Positions 8,721-17,758 of a stretch of DNA of 64,000 bases are shown here, in pieces. Each line of letters begins with the position of its first letter. Position 1 is the stretch's first letter. Location: positions 4,526,001 to 4,590,000 of the forward strand of contig NZ_CP015118.1 of the NCBI RefSeq assembly GCF_002116905.1, read 5' to 3'. The position numbers and the translations under genes are program-made. Source of the DNA: Piscinibacter gummiphilus. Its GTDB lineage: Bacteria; Pseudomonadota; Gammaproteobacteria; Burkholderiales; Burkholderiaceae_C. The notes under the pieces were generated by a model. The model did no database searches. It had not been told where the DNA came from and saw only the letters and a list, made by a program, of their open reading frames with translations.

Positions 8721-10637
8721 TTACAGCTTGAAGGCCTCCATCGCCTTCACGACCTGCTGCGCCTGCGTGCGCAGGCTCTCGGCCGCGGCCGCGCTCTGCT
8801 CCACCAGCGCGGCGTTCTGCTGGGTCGTGCGGTCCATCTCGGTGACGGCCATGCCCACCTGCTCGACGCCGGCGTTCTGCTCGCTCGTGGACGCGCTGAT
8901 CTCGGCCACGATGTCGCTCACGCGCTTGATCGCGGCGACCACTTCCGACATCGTCGCCCCCGCCTGGCCGGCGAGCGCGCTGCCCTGCTCGACGCGCGTG
9001 ACGCTGTCGCCGATGAGGGCCTTGATCTCCTTGGCGGCCTCGGCGCTGCGCTGTGCGAGCGAACGCACCTCGCCCGCGACGACCGCGAAGCCGCGGCCCT
9101 GTTCGCCGGCACGCGCCGCTTCCACGGCCGCGTTCAGCGCGAGGATGTTGGTCTGGAAGGCGATGCCGTCGATCACGCCGATGATGTCGGCGATGCGCTT
9201 GGCGCTCGCGTCGATGCCCTTCATCGTGCCCACCACCTGGTCGACGACGTCGCCACCGCGCGCAGCCACGTCGCTCGCGCCCTGCGCCAGCGTGTTGGCC
9301 TCGCGGGCGTGGTCGGCGTTCTGGCGCACCGTGGAGCCCAGCTGCTGCATCGACGCGGCCGTCTCCTCGAGCGCGGCGGCCTGGCGTTCGGTGCGCTGGC
9401 TCAGGTCGTTGTTGCCCTGGGCGATCTCGGCGCTGGCCACCGCCACGCTGTCGGCGTTGCGGCGAACGCTGCCGAGCGAGTCCATCAGCTGCACGCGGAA
9501 GCCTTCCATCGACGTCATCAGCTGGCCGATCTCGTCCGTGCTGCGCGCGGCGAGCGGCCGGGTCAGGTCGCCCTGGGCGAGCTGCGTGAGGCGGGACTGC
9601 AGGTCGACCACGGGCCGCACGATCAGGCGGTTCGACACGAACACCAGCACGCCGGCCGTCGCGGCGAGCGTCGCCGCCACCGCGAGCCACAGCAGCTTCA
9701 GGATCTGCTTCGTGTCGGCCGTGATCTCGGTCACCGGCACCTCGGCGACGAGCGCCCAGTTCCATGCCTTGTTGCGCACGAACACGCGCCGCACGGCGCC
9801 GGACGGACCGTCGACGACCGTGTCGCCCGACTCGTCGGCCTGCAGCGTCTTCAGGAAGGCCTGGTCGGCCTCGCTGCCCTTCGCGAGCGTGCGCGCCTCG
9901 TCCTCGCCGAAGACGTTGCCGAGGCTCGTGCCCGGGCGCAGCTCCACGGCGTAGAGGCGGCCGGTCTCGAACAGCGGGCGGGCCTGCATGGTCTTGCGCA
10001 GCTGCGCGAGGTCGTCCGTCATCGGCACGCCGATGTAGAGCACACCGATCGTGCGGTCGCCCTGGCGGATGGGTTCATAGACGTGCATGTAGGTCTTGCC
10101 GAACAGCGCGAAGCGGTCCACGCGCGTGCGGCCGTCGATCATGTCCTGGTACGCGGGCGACTGCTTGCCGAGCAAGGTGCCGAGCGCGCGGCTGCCGTCT
10201 TCCTTCTTGACCGACGTGGTGATGCGCATGAAGTCGTCGCCCACGCGCGCGAACACGGTGGCGACCGACCCGGTGGACGCGGTGAAGCGGTCGACGATGT
10301 CGTAGTCGCCGTTCACGGCCTCGCCGCCGTGCATCAGCTGCGACGCGGCCTTGCCGTCGGCGGTCTCGCGCTCGACGAGCTGGAAGGCTTGCGGGAACGA
10401 GGCCTTGAAGATGCCGAAGTCGCGCAGCGCCGACTTGCGGAAGTTGGTGTCCGACGTGGTCAGCAGCATCGACGCGGTTTCGACCGCGCCCTCGATGCGC
10501 CGTTCACCGGCATCGGCGCCCTGGCGCCAGAGGGTCAGGCTGACGAAACCGATCGCAGCAACGAGCACGAGAGCGGTGGCACCGATGGCGCTCGCGGAAA
10601 GTTTGGCCCCGATGCTGCGGGAGGTGAGGTTGAACAT
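8721..10637 (-). CDS. Methyl-accepting chemotaxis protein with a Cache-type sensor
   Basis: 638 residues. A transmembrane helix (about 10-33) is followed by a large periplasmic domain (about 40-300) with the VLYIGVPM signature of Cache sensors. A second transmembrane helix (about 312-333), HAMP and a standard signalling domain follow, the latter with GRGFAVVAGEVRSLAQRS. It probably binds a small organic ligand. The start at 10637 (MFNLTSRS) puts the first helix at the N-terminus; the upstream in-frame ATG at 10766 lies before the promoter. A FliA-like promoter sits 58 bp upstream, which links it to the flagellar regulon. Confidence 0.92.
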   Translation of the reverse strand: MFNLTSRSIGAKLSASAIGATALVLVAAIGFVSLTLWRQGADAGERRIEGAVETASMLLTTSDTNFRKSALRDFGIFKASFPQAFQLVERETADGKAASQLMHGGEAVNGDYDIVDRFTASTGSVATVFARVGDDFMRITTSVKKEDGSRALGTLLGKQSPAYQDMIDGRTRVDRFALFGKTYMHVYEPIRQGDRTIGVLYIGVPMTDDLAQLRKTMQARPLFETGRLYAVELRPGTSLGNVFGEDEARTLAKGSEADQAFLKTLQADESGDTVVDGPSGAVRRVFVRNKAWNWALVAEVPVTEITADTKQILKLLWLAVAATLAATAGVLVFVSNRLIVRPVVDLQSRLTQLAQGDLTRPLAARSTDEIGQLMTSMEGFRVQLMDSLGSVRRNADSVAVASAEIAQGNNDLSQRTERQAAALEETAASMQQLGSTVRQNADHAREANTLAQGASDVAARGGDVVDQVVGTMKGIDASAKRIADIIGVIDGIAFQTNILALNAAVEAARAGEQGRGFAVVAGEVRSLAQRSAEAAKEIKALIGDSVTRVEQGSALAGQAGATMSEVVAAIKRVSDIVAEISASTSEQNAGVEQVGMAVTEMDRTTQQNAALVEQSAAAAESLRTQAQQVVKAMEAFKL

Positions 10638-10695
10638 GGAACAGGTTCCAATCGCGGGAGAGGGGGCCGTCCCGGGCTGGACGACTCGTCCCGCA

Positions 10696-10722
10696 ACATC
10701 GGCTGGGCGACCGGATCCTTGA
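10696..10722 (-). promoter_or_regulatory. Candidate FliA (sigma-28) promoter for the Cache chemotaxis receptor
   Basis: On the minus strand: TCAAGGAT (10715-10722), an 11-bp spacer, GCCGATGT (10696-10703). Both hexamer cores fit the sigma-28 pattern seen in beta- and gammaproteobacteria (TAAAG or TCAAG, then GCCGATA) and the spacing is exact. The start codon is 58 nt downstream. Confidence 0.6.
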
Positions 10723-10794
10723 GGAAAATCAAAGGGTAAACCCCAGATTTCCGATGGGCCGCGCAATCGTTCACGGACCGCGCGGCCACTTCGG

Positions 10795-12429
10795 TCAACT
10801 CCCGCGCGGCGACAGCGCCTTCCGGTAGATCGACGTGCCCTCGAGGTCGCGCAGGTCCACCACCAGTTCGCCGCTGCGCCCGTCGATGTTGACCTCGCCG
10901 AAGAACTGCATGCCGGCGTAGGGCGACAGGTTGGCCTGGCCGGCCGCCGGCGCCTTCACGAAGGCGAGCTGCGGCCCGAAGGTGCCGTCGAGCGCGTTCG
11001 GACCGAAGGTGCCCGCGTTCAGCGGGCCGGCGACGAACTCCCAGAACGGCTCGAAGTCGCTGTACGCGGCGCGGTTCGGGTCGTAGTAGTGGGCCGCGCA
11101 GTAGTGCACGTCGGCCGTCAGCCACACGGTGTTGCGCACCCGGCGGCGCTGGATGAAGGTCAGCAGCTCGGCGATCTCGAGTTCGCGGCCGCGGGCCGGG
11201 CCGTTGTCGCCGTTGGCGATGGCCTCCCACTTCGCGTTGCCCGCCGCGTCCTTGCCGTCGGGCACGTGCAGGCCCACGGGCATGTCGGCCGCGATCACCT
11301 TCCACGTGGCGTTCGAGCGGGCCAGCTCGCGCTTGAGCCAGTCGAGCTGCTCGCGGCCCAGGAACGCGGTGTCGTCGCCCGGCTGCTGCTGCAGGTTGGC
11401 GGAGTTGGGGCCGCGGTACGAGCGCATGTCGAGCACGAACACGTCGAGCAGCGGGCCGTGGGACACCTTGCGGTACACGCGCTGCGATTCGCGCGCGTCG
11501 AACGGGCGCATCGGCGCGTAGTCGAGGAAGGCGCGGGTGCCGCGGGCGGTGAGCAGCGGCACGCTCTTGACGGTGTAGCGGGCGTCGGCCGACAGGTCCT
11601 TCGAGTCCGACCAGTTGTTCGTCACCTCGTGGTCGTCCCACTGCCAGATCTGCGGCACCTCGGCGTTGAAGCGGCGCATGTTCTCGTCGAGCAGGTTGTA
11701 GCGGTAGCGGCCGCGGTACTCGTCGAGGGTCTCGGCCACCTTCGAGACCTCGGGGGTCACGAGGTTGGTCCACAGCCGGCCGTTCTCGGCCGTGACCGAC
11801 GCGGCGATGGGGCCGTCGGCGTAGATGGTGTCGCCGCTGTGCAGGAAGAAGTCGGGGCGGCGCTGGCGCATCGCCTCGTAGATCTTCATGCCGCCGAAGC
11901 CGGGGTTGATGCCCCAGCCCTGGCCGGCCGTGTCGCCGCCCCACACGAAACGCACGTCGCGGGCGCGCGGGCGGTGGCGGCCGTTCGTGTCGTCGCCCTG
12001 CAGCGGGGCCACGGTGAAGCGGCCGGTGACCGGCGCGCTGAGCGAGCGGGCGCTGTCGAGGCCCTGGAAGGTCACGCGCACGAACACCTCGCGGCCTTCT
12101 GGCAGGTTGGCGAGGTCCTGCCGGGCGATGAAGTCGGCGCCCTCGAGGGCGTGCGGGCCCGTGATGCGGCGGGCGTTCGTGAACCGCTCGTCGAACGCGA
12201 CGTCGACCAGCATGCGGGCGGGCCGGTCGGCGCGCGACCACACCATGACCGAGCCGCCGAGCGGGTCGCCGAGCTGCAGGCCCTGCGCGGCCACCGGGCG
12301 TTCCGCGTCGGACGCGATCACGGCGGGCGCCTGCTGGGCCGCGGCCCAGGACGGCAGCAGCAGGCCGGTGGCGGCCTGCAGGACGGTGCGGCGGGTGGGC
12401 GAGGCGTTGTCGTCTTCGCGGAAGGACAT
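10795..12429 (-). CDS. phoD: PhoD-type alkaline phosphatase, Tat-exported
   Basis: 544 residues. The N-terminus has a twin-arginine signal (PTRRTVLQAATG), so the enzyme folds with its metals in the cytoplasm and is exported by Tat. PhoD motifs are intact: SGDTIYADGP, WDDHEVTNNW, LDMRSYRGPN and WLTADVHYCAAHYYDPN. PhoD enzymes use Ca and Fe to hydrolyse phosphate monoesters and diesters for phosphate scavenging. The start at 12429 gives a compact Tat signal; ATG 12483 would overlap the predicted promoter. A weak Pho box lies upstream. It is divergent from the DJ-1/PfpI gene. Confidence 0.92.
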   Translation of the reverse strand: MSFREDDNASPTRRTVLQAATGLLLPSWAAAQQAPAVIASDAERPVAAQGLQLGDPLGGSVMVWSRADRPARMLVDVAFDERFTNARRITGPHALEGADFIARQDLANLPEGREVFVRVTFQGLDSARSLSAPVTGRFTVAPLQGDDTNGRHRPRARDVRFVWGGDTAGQGWGINPGFGGMKIYEAMRQRRPDFFLHSGDTIYADGPIAASVTAENGRLWTNLVTPEVSKVAETLDEYRGRYRYNLLDENMRRFNAEVPQIWQWDDHEVTNNWSDSKDLSADARYTVKSVPLLTARGTRAFLDYAPMRPFDARESQRVYRKVSHGPLLDVFVLDMRSYRGPNSANLQQQPGDDTAFLGREQLDWLKRELARSNATWKVIAADMPVGLHVPDGKDAAGNAKWEAIANGDNGPARGRELEIAELLTFIQRRRVRNTVWLTADVHYCAAHYYDPNRAAYSDFEPFWEFVAGPLNAGTFGPNALDGTFGPQLAFVKAPAAGQANLSPYAGMQFFGEVNIDGRSGELVVDLRDLEGTSIYRKALSPRGS

Positions 12430-12465
12430 GGCGGGCTCCGGCGTGAGGGGTGGATGGGAGGCCCC

Positions 12466-12499
12466 ATGCTCCGAGGCCCCCATGACGTCCGGATGAACA
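12466..12499 (-). promoter_or_regulatory. Candidate Pho box and -10 for phoD
   Basis: On the minus strand: TGTTCAT (12493-12499), 4 bp, ACGTCAT (12482-12488), 10 bp, then GAGCAT (12466-12471). The heptamer matches to CTGTCAT are 4 of 7 and 5 of 7. The layout is identical to that before the phosphoesterase lipoprotein gene, including the GAGCAT hexamer. The start codon follows after 36 nt. Confidence 0.4.
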
Positions 12500-12589
12500 A
12501 CAGCCGGCTGTTACCCATGCCGTCCGTGCCGTTTCCAGAATGGGGCCCTGCCGCCGCATGGTGCGGGGGCACGAGACAGGAGAGATTCG

Positions 12590-13168
12590 ATGGGCAAGAA
12601 GATCCTGATGCTGGCCGGTGACTACGCCGAGGACTACGAGACCATGGTGCCGTTCCAGGCGCTGCTGGCCGTGGGACACACGGTGCACGCGGTGTGTCCC
12701 GACAAGAAGGCCGGCGATTTCGTCCACACGGCGATCCACGATTTCGAGGGCGCGCAGACCTACTCCGAGAAGCCGGGCCACCGCTTCGTGCTGAACGCCA
12801 CCTTCGCCGACGTGAAGGCCGAGGACTACGACGCGCTGGTGATCCCGGGCGGCCGCGCGCCCGAGTACCTGCGCATGAACAAGGCCGTGCTGGCCATCGT
12901 CCAGCACTTCTCGCGCGCTGACAAGCCCATCGCCGCCGTGTGCCATGGCGCCCAGCTGCTGGCCGCCGCGGGCACCATCCGCGGCAAGAAGGTCTCGGCC
13001 TACCCGGCCTGCGCGGCCGAGGTGGAACTGGCCGGCGCGACCTACGCCGACATCCCGGTGGACCAGGCCGTGACCGACGGCAAGCTCGTCACCGCCCCGG
13101 CATGGCCGGCCCATCCCGCGTGGATCGGCCAGTTCCTCGCGGTGCTCGGCACCACCATCACGCACTGA
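12590..13168 (+). CDS. DJ-1/PfpI family protein
   Basis: 192 residues, single domain. The nucleophile elbow AVCHGAQLLAAAG carries the conserved Cys of the family, and the N-terminal DYAEDYE supplies the acidic partner. Members act as stress chaperones, glyoxalases/deglycases or hydrolases, and I cannot tell these apart from sequence. A methylglyoxal-detoxifying role would fit the synthase found 12 kb away, but that is only suggestive. The start has a good ribosome site (AGGAGAG). It is divergent from phoD. Confidence 0.88.
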   Translation: MGKKILMLAGDYAEDYETMVPFQALLAVGHTVHAVCPDKKAGDFVHTAIHDFEGAQTYSEKPGHRFVLNATFADVKAEDYDALVIPGGRAPEYLRMNKAVLAIVQHFSRADKPIAAVCHGAQLLAAAGTIRGKKVSAYPACAAEVELAGATYADIPVDQAVTDGKLVTAPAWPAHPAWIGQFLAVLGTTITH

Positions 13169-13251
13169 TCGATCGACAGGGGAATTCCCCCAATCGCGGC
13201 ACGGGCTCCGGAAGGTCCAAGATGTCGTCTTGGCCGAACCCGGAGTCTTCC

Positions 13252-13617
13252 ATGTGCGAGATCTTCATCAGCGCGAGCCCCGAGAGCTACGAGTCGCGCA
13301 CCCGCTCCGTGCGGCTGCACGGCGTGGTCACCAGCCTGCGCCTCGAGAACCTCTACTGGGACGTGCTGGGCGAGATCGGCGAGCGCGACGGCATGACCGT
13401 CACGCAGCTGCTGGAGCGCCTGTACGACGAACTGGCGTCGTCGCGCGGCGAAGCGGTGGGCAACTTCGCGTCGTTCCTGCGGGTGAGTGCGCTGCGGTAC
13501 ATGGCGCTGCAGGCGCACCAGCGCATTCCCACGGACGTGAACGTGCCCATCCGGTCGCTGGATGCGCGCGAGGTGCTGGCCGACTGGCAGGACGTCCGCG
13601 AATCCGCGGCCGCCTGA
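13252..13617 (+). CDS. Ribbon-helix-helix protein (RHH_4 type)
   Basis: 121 residues. It begins MCEIFISASPESYESRTRSV and continues with RLHGVVTSLRLENLYWDVL, the hallmark of the RHH_4 family of small ribbon-helix-helix proteins. The first strand-helix region would bind DNA as a dimer. Targets are unknown. The ATG at 13252 fits the family start; an in-frame ATG at 13222 would add ten residues. It ends 1 nt from the end of polA on the other strand. Confidence 0.85.
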   Translation: MCEIFISASPESYESRTRSVRLHGVVTSLRLENLYWDVLGEIGERDGMTVTQLLERLYDELASSRGEAVGNFASFLRVSALRYMALQAHQRIPTDVNVPIRSLDAREVLADWQDVRESAAA

Positions 13618-13618
13618 C

Positions 13619-16423
13619 TCAGTGCGCCTTGTCCCAGTTGGGGCCGACTCCCACCTCGGCCAGCAACGGCACCTTCAGTGACGCCACGCCGGCCATCAGG
13701 CGTGGCACCTCCGCCTTCGCCCAGTCGAGTTCGGCGTCGGGCACCACCAGCACCAGTTCGTCGTGCACCTGCATCACCATGCGGGTGGCCCGGCCCTGCT
13801 GGTCCAGTTCGCCCTGCACCGCGATCATCGCGAGCTTGATCAGGTCGGCCGCCGTGCCCTGCATCGGCGCGTTGATGGCCGCGCGTTCGGCTCCCGAGCG
13901 GCGCGGGCCGTTCGGGCTGTTGATCTCGGGCAGCCACAGGCGGCGGCCGAACACGGTCTCGACGTAGCCGCGTTCCTTGGCGGCGGCACGGGTCTCGTCC
14001 ATGTAGCGCTTCACGCCGGGGTAGCGCGCGAAGTAGCGGTCGATGTACGCGGTGGCCGCGGCCCGCTCGATGCCGAGGTTGCTCGCGAGGCCGAAGGCGC
14101 TCATGCCGTAGATCAGGCCGAAGTTGATGACCTTCGCGTAGCGGCGCTGTTCGCTCGTGACCTCGGCGGGCGCTGCGCCGAAGATCTCGCCGGCGGTGGC
14201 GCGGTGGACGTCCATGCCCTCGGCGAAGGCACGCAGCAGGTTCGTGTCGTCGCTGATGTGCGCCATGATGCGCAGTTCGATCTGCGAGTAGTCGGCGCTC
14301 AGGATCGAGTGGCCCGCCGGGGCGATGAACGCCTCGCGCACGCGCCGGCCCTCGGCCGTGCGGATCGGGATGTTCTGCAGGTTCGGGTCGTTGCTGGAGA
14401 GCCGCCCCGTCACCGCCACGGCCTGCGCGTAGTTCGTGTGCACGCGGCCGGTGTCGGGGTTGACCATCAGCGGCAGCTTGTCGGTGTACGTGCCCTTGAG
14501 CTTGGCGAGGCTGCGGTGCTCCAGCAGCTTGGCCGGCAGCGGGTAGTCCTCGGCGAGCTTCTCCAGCACCTCCTCGTCGGTGCTGGGCGCGCCGCTCATG
14601 GTCTTCTTGATGACCGGCAGGCCCAGCTTGTTGAAGAGGATCTCGCCGATCTGCTTCGGCGAGCCCATGTTGAACGGCTGGCCCGCGAGTTCGTGCGCCT
14701 CCTGTTCCAGCTGCATCATGCGTTCGCCGAGCTGCTGGCTCTGCTGGGCCAGCACGGCGGGATCGATCAGCACGCCGTTGCGCTCGATGCGCTGCAGCAC
14801 GCCCGACACGGGCATCTCGATGGACTCGTAGACGTAGCGCAGTTGCGGCTCGGCCTCCAGGCGCGGCCACAGCGTCTGGTGCACCTGCAGCGTCATCTCG
14901 CTGTCCTCGCCCGAGTACAGCGTGGCGCGTTCGACGTCCACCTGCGAGAACGGGATCTGCTTCGCGCCCTTGCCACACACGTCCTCGTAGCTCAGGCCCG
15001 CGCGGCCGAGGTGGCGCGACGCGAGGCTCTCGAGGCTGTGCGGCTTGTGCGCCTCGAGCACGTAGCTCTGCAGCATGGTGTCGTGCCGGAAGCCCTTCGC
15101 GGTGATGCCGTGGTTCGCGAACACCTGCACGTCGTACTTGATGTTCTGGCCCACCTTGACGTTGGACTCGTCCTCCAGCCACGGCTTCAGGCGCGCGATC
15201 ACCTCGTCGAACGGCAGCTGTTCGGGTGCGCCGGCGTAGTCGTGGCGCAGCGGCACGTAGGCGGCCACGCCCGGTTCGGTGGCGAACGACACGCCCACGA
15301 TGCGCGCGCGCATCGGGTCGAGCGAGTCCGTCTCGGTGTCCACGGCCGAGATGGGGGCGGCGCGCAGGCGCTCGATCCAGCCGTCGAGCACGCCGAAGTC
15401 GATCACGGTCTCGTAGCGCTTCTCGAGCGCGGGACCCTCGGGCACCGGCGGGTCGGCGAACAGGTCGCCGGTGGCCGGCTGCCCTGCCCCGCCATTCACG
15501 GCCACGCTGCCGCGCGCCATCGAGGCCTCGAGGCTCTTGAGCAGGGTCTTGAAGCCATAGCGCTTGTAGAACTCGAGCAGGCCTTCCTGGTTCACCGGGC
15601 CGAGGGCCAGGGACTGGAAGTCGGGCCAGTCGGGCACGTGGCCGCTCAGGTCGCAGTCGTTGACGATGGTGATCAGGCGGCGGCCCTGCGGCAGCCAGTC
15701 GAGCGCGCGGCGCAGGTTCTCGCCCGCCACGCCCTTCATCGTGGCCGCGGCGGCCATCACGCCCTCGAGCGAGCCGTGTTCGGCGATCCACTTGGCCGCG
15801 GTCTTCGGGCCCACCTTGTCGACGCCGGGCACGTTGTCGACCGCGTCGCCGATCAGCGTGAGGTAGTCGATGATGCGCTCGGGCGGCACACCGAACTTCG
15901 CGGCCACGCCGGCGATGTCGAGCGACTCGTTGCTCATCGTGTTGATCAGGCTGACCCGGTCGTTGACGAGCTGGGCCATGTCCTTGTCGCCCGTGGAGAT
16001 CAGCACGTTCAGGTTCTGCTTCGCCGCCACGCACGACAGCGTGCCGATGGCGTCGTCGGCCTCGATGCCCGGCACCGACAGCACGGGCCAGCCGAGCAGC
16101 CGCACCACCTCGTGGATGGGCTCGATCTGCTTGGCCAGGTCTTCCGGCATGGGCGGGCGGTTCGCCTTGTACTGGTCGTACCAGGTGTTGCGGAAGGTGT
16201 CGCCCTTGGCATCGAAGATGCAGGCGCCCAGGCGCGCCGGGTACTGCTCGCGCAGCAGCCGCATCATGCCCACCATGCCGTGCAGCGCCCCGGTGGGGAA
16301 GCCGTCGGGGCCGCGGAGGTCGGGCAGCGCGTGGTACGCGCGGTACAGGTAGCTGGAGCCGTCCACGAGCAGCAGCAAACCGGGATCGTCGGCGGGGGTC
16401 GGGGCTTGGTTTTCGGCGTTCAT
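13619..16423 (-). CDS. polA: DNA polymerase I
   Basis: 934 residues, full length. The 5'-3' exonuclease occupies about 1-300 (VDGSSYLYRAYHA, GIEADDAIGTL). An intact 3'-5' proofreading domain spans about 330-520 (DTETDSLD, GQNIKYDVQVF, GEDSE). The polymerase domain has motif A DYSQIELR (about 706), motif B KVINFGLIYGMS (about 757) and motif C VHDELVL (about 884). It fills gaps after RNA primer removal and excision repair. It has no upstream partner on the same strand, and the neighbour on the other side is divergent. Confidence 0.97.
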   Translation of the reverse strand: MNAENQAPTPADDPGLLLLVDGSSYLYRAYHALPDLRGPDGFPTGALHGMVGMMRLLREQYPARLGACIFDAKGDTFRNTWYDQYKANRPPMPEDLAKQIEPIHEVVRLLGWPVLSVPGIEADDAIGTLSCVAAKQNLNVLISTGDKDMAQLVNDRVSLINTMSNESLDIAGVAAKFGVPPERIIDYLTLIGDAVDNVPGVDKVGPKTAAKWIAEHGSLEGVMAAAATMKGVAGENLRRALDWLPQGRRLITIVNDCDLSGHVPDWPDFQSLALGPVNQEGLLEFYKRYGFKTLLKSLEASMARGSVAVNGGAGQPATGDLFADPPVPEGPALEKRYETVIDFGVLDGWIERLRAAPISAVDTETDSLDPMRARIVGVSFATEPGVAAYVPLRHDYAGAPEQLPFDEVIARLKPWLEDESNVKVGQNIKYDVQVFANHGITAKGFRHDTMLQSYVLEAHKPHSLESLASRHLGRAGLSYEDVCGKGAKQIPFSQVDVERATLYSGEDSEMTLQVHQTLWPRLEAEPQLRYVYESIEMPVSGVLQRIERNGVLIDPAVLAQQSQQLGERMMQLEQEAHELAGQPFNMGSPKQIGEILFNKLGLPVIKKTMSGAPSTDEEVLEKLAEDYPLPAKLLEHRSLAKLKGTYTDKLPLMVNPDTGRVHTNYAQAVAVTGRLSSNDPNLQNIPIRTAEGRRVREAFIAPAGHSILSADYSQIELRIMAHISDDTNLLRAFAEGMDVHRATAGEIFGAAPAEVTSEQRRYAKVINFGLIYGMSAFGLASNLGIERAAATAYIDRYFARYPGVKRYMDETRAAAKERGYVETVFGRRLWLPEINSPNGPRRSGAERAAINAPMQGTAADLIKLAMIAVQGELDQQGRATRMVMQVHDELVLVVPDAELDWAKAEVPRLMAGVASLKVPLLAEVGVGPNWDKAH

Positions 16424-16469
16424 CGGGCGATTGTCGGGGATGCCGGGCGAGCCTGCCTACAATGGAGGG

Positions 16470-16772
16470 ATGAAGCGCCCCGCCCTCCTCCTGATCACCC
16501 TGACGGTGCTGGCCGCCGGCGGCGCCCGCGCGGCCGACGCGCCCGCGCCGGCCCCGGCCGAACCGCCCCAGAAACCCGAGCCGGTGGTGGAGTACACCAT
16601 CATCGAGGACGACGGCGCGCGCATCGACGAGCTGAAGGTGCGGGGCGAGGCCCAGGCGGTCTCGGTGCGCCCGAAGGGCCCCCTCAAGAGCCCGTACGAA
16701 ATCGTGATGTCCAAGCGGGGCAGTTCGGGTGGAGCGGTCGGCCAGCGCGTCTGGCACGTGCTGTCGTTCTGA
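16470..16772 (+). CDS. DUF2782 periplasmic protein
   Basis: 100 residues with a Sec signal peptide (about 1-22), a Pro/Ala-rich linker, then the DUF2782 core (EYTIIEDDGARIDELKVRG). The function is unknown, but the gene is conserved directly upstream of thrB in Burkholderiales. Its TGA overlaps the thrB ATG by one base, so the two are translationally coupled. Ribosome site GGAGGG adjoins the ATG. A TACAAT -10-like hexamer (16458-16463) lies so close to the start that the leader would be nearly absent. Confidence 0.88.
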   Translation: MKRPALLLITLTVLAAGGARAADAPAPAPAEPPQKPEPVVEYTIIEDDGARIDELKVRGEAQAVSVRPKGPLKSPYEIVMSKRGSSGGAVGQRVWHVLSF

Positions 16773-17734
16773 TGGCCGTCTTCACCGAAGTCGGCTTCGA
16801 CGCCGCCGCCTCGCTCGCCGACCACCTCGGCATCGGTCCGCTGACCGAGCTCAAGGGCATCGCCTCGGGCATCGAGAACACCAACTACTTCGCCGACACC
16901 GCGAAGGGCCGGTACGTGCTCACGCTGTTCGAGCGCCTGACCGCCGAGCAGCTGCCGTTCTACCTGCACCTGATGAAACACCTCGCGGTCAAGGGCATCC
17001 CGGTGCCCGAACCGCAGGCCGACGCCAGCGGCGAGATCCTCCACGCGCTGTGCGGCAAGCCGGCGTCCGTGGTCAACCGCCTGGTGGGCGGCCACCAGCT
17101 CGCCCCCGACGTGATCCACTGCGAACAGGTGGGCATGATGCTCGCCCGCATGCACCTGGCCGGCGGCGACTACCCCCGCCACCAGCCCAACTTGCGCGGC
17201 CTGGACTGGTGGACCGAGACGGTGCCCGTCGTGCTGCCGCACCTGACGCCCGAGCAGGCCGAGCTGATCTCCTCCGAACTCGCGTTCCAGCAGCACCTGG
17301 CCGGCACGCCCGCCTACGCGTCGCTGCCGCGCGGCCCGGTGCACGCCGACCTGTTCCGTGACAACGTCATGTTCGACGGCCACCGGCTCACCGGCTTCTT
17401 CGACTTCTACTTCGCCGGCATCGACACCTTCCTGTTCGACATCGCGGTGTGCCTGAACGACTGGTGCATCGACCTCGACACGGGACGGATGGAAACCGAG
17501 CGCGCCGCCGCATTCGTTGCCGCCTACCACCGCGAACGGGAACTCTCGGGCAGCGAACGGCGTCTGATGCCCGCGCTGCTGCGGGCCGGCGCGCTGCGGT
17601 TCTGGATCTCCCGCCTCTGGGACTTCCACCTGCCGCGCGACGCGTCCATGCTCAAGCCGCACGACCCCACCCACTTCGAACGGGTGCTCCGCCAGCGGAT
17701 CGACGATCCCTGGCACCCCGGCCTGACCACCTGA
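16772..17734 (+). CDS. thrB: Homoserine kinase (ThrB, APH-fold type)
   Basis: 320 residues. It makes O-phosphohomoserine from homoserine and ATP in threonine synthesis. It belongs to the aminoglycoside-phosphotransferase-like class rather than the GHMP class: catalytic loop VHADLFRDN (about 195) and metal-binding FDFYFAG (about 213) are present, and the N-lobe has GIENTNYF. The start codon overlaps the DUF2782 stop (TGATG). Confidence 0.94.
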   Translation: MAVFTEVGFDAAASLADHLGIGPLTELKGIASGIENTNYFADTAKGRYVLTLFERLTAEQLPFYLHLMKHLAVKGIPVPEPQADASGEILHALCGKPASVVNRLVGGHQLAPDVIHCEQVGMMLARMHLAGGDYPRHQPNLRGLDWWTETVPVVLPHLTPEQAELISSELAFQQHLAGTPAYASLPRGPVHADLFRDNVMFDGHRLTGFFDFYFAGIDTFLFDIAVCLNDWCIDLDTGRMETERAAAFVAAYHRERELSGSERRLMPALLRAGALRFWISRLWDFHLPRDASMLKPHDPTHFERVLRQRIDDPWHPGLTT

Positions 17735-17758
17735 TCGTTTCCTGATCGTTCCCTTCCC

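Noticed and set aside
13353..16757. Long minus-strand frame of over 1100 codons through polA
   Set aside because: A frame shadow of polA. It has Arg/Pro-rich composition and no domain.
13763..16771. Plus-strand open frame running into thrB
   Set aside because: It is antisense to polA and lacks any motif. The true thrB start is at 16772, coupled to DUF2782.
17731..17752. Tandem CTGATCGTT direct repeat between thrB and the membrane-protein gene
   Set aside because: Only two short copies, partly overlapping the stop codon; probably chance.
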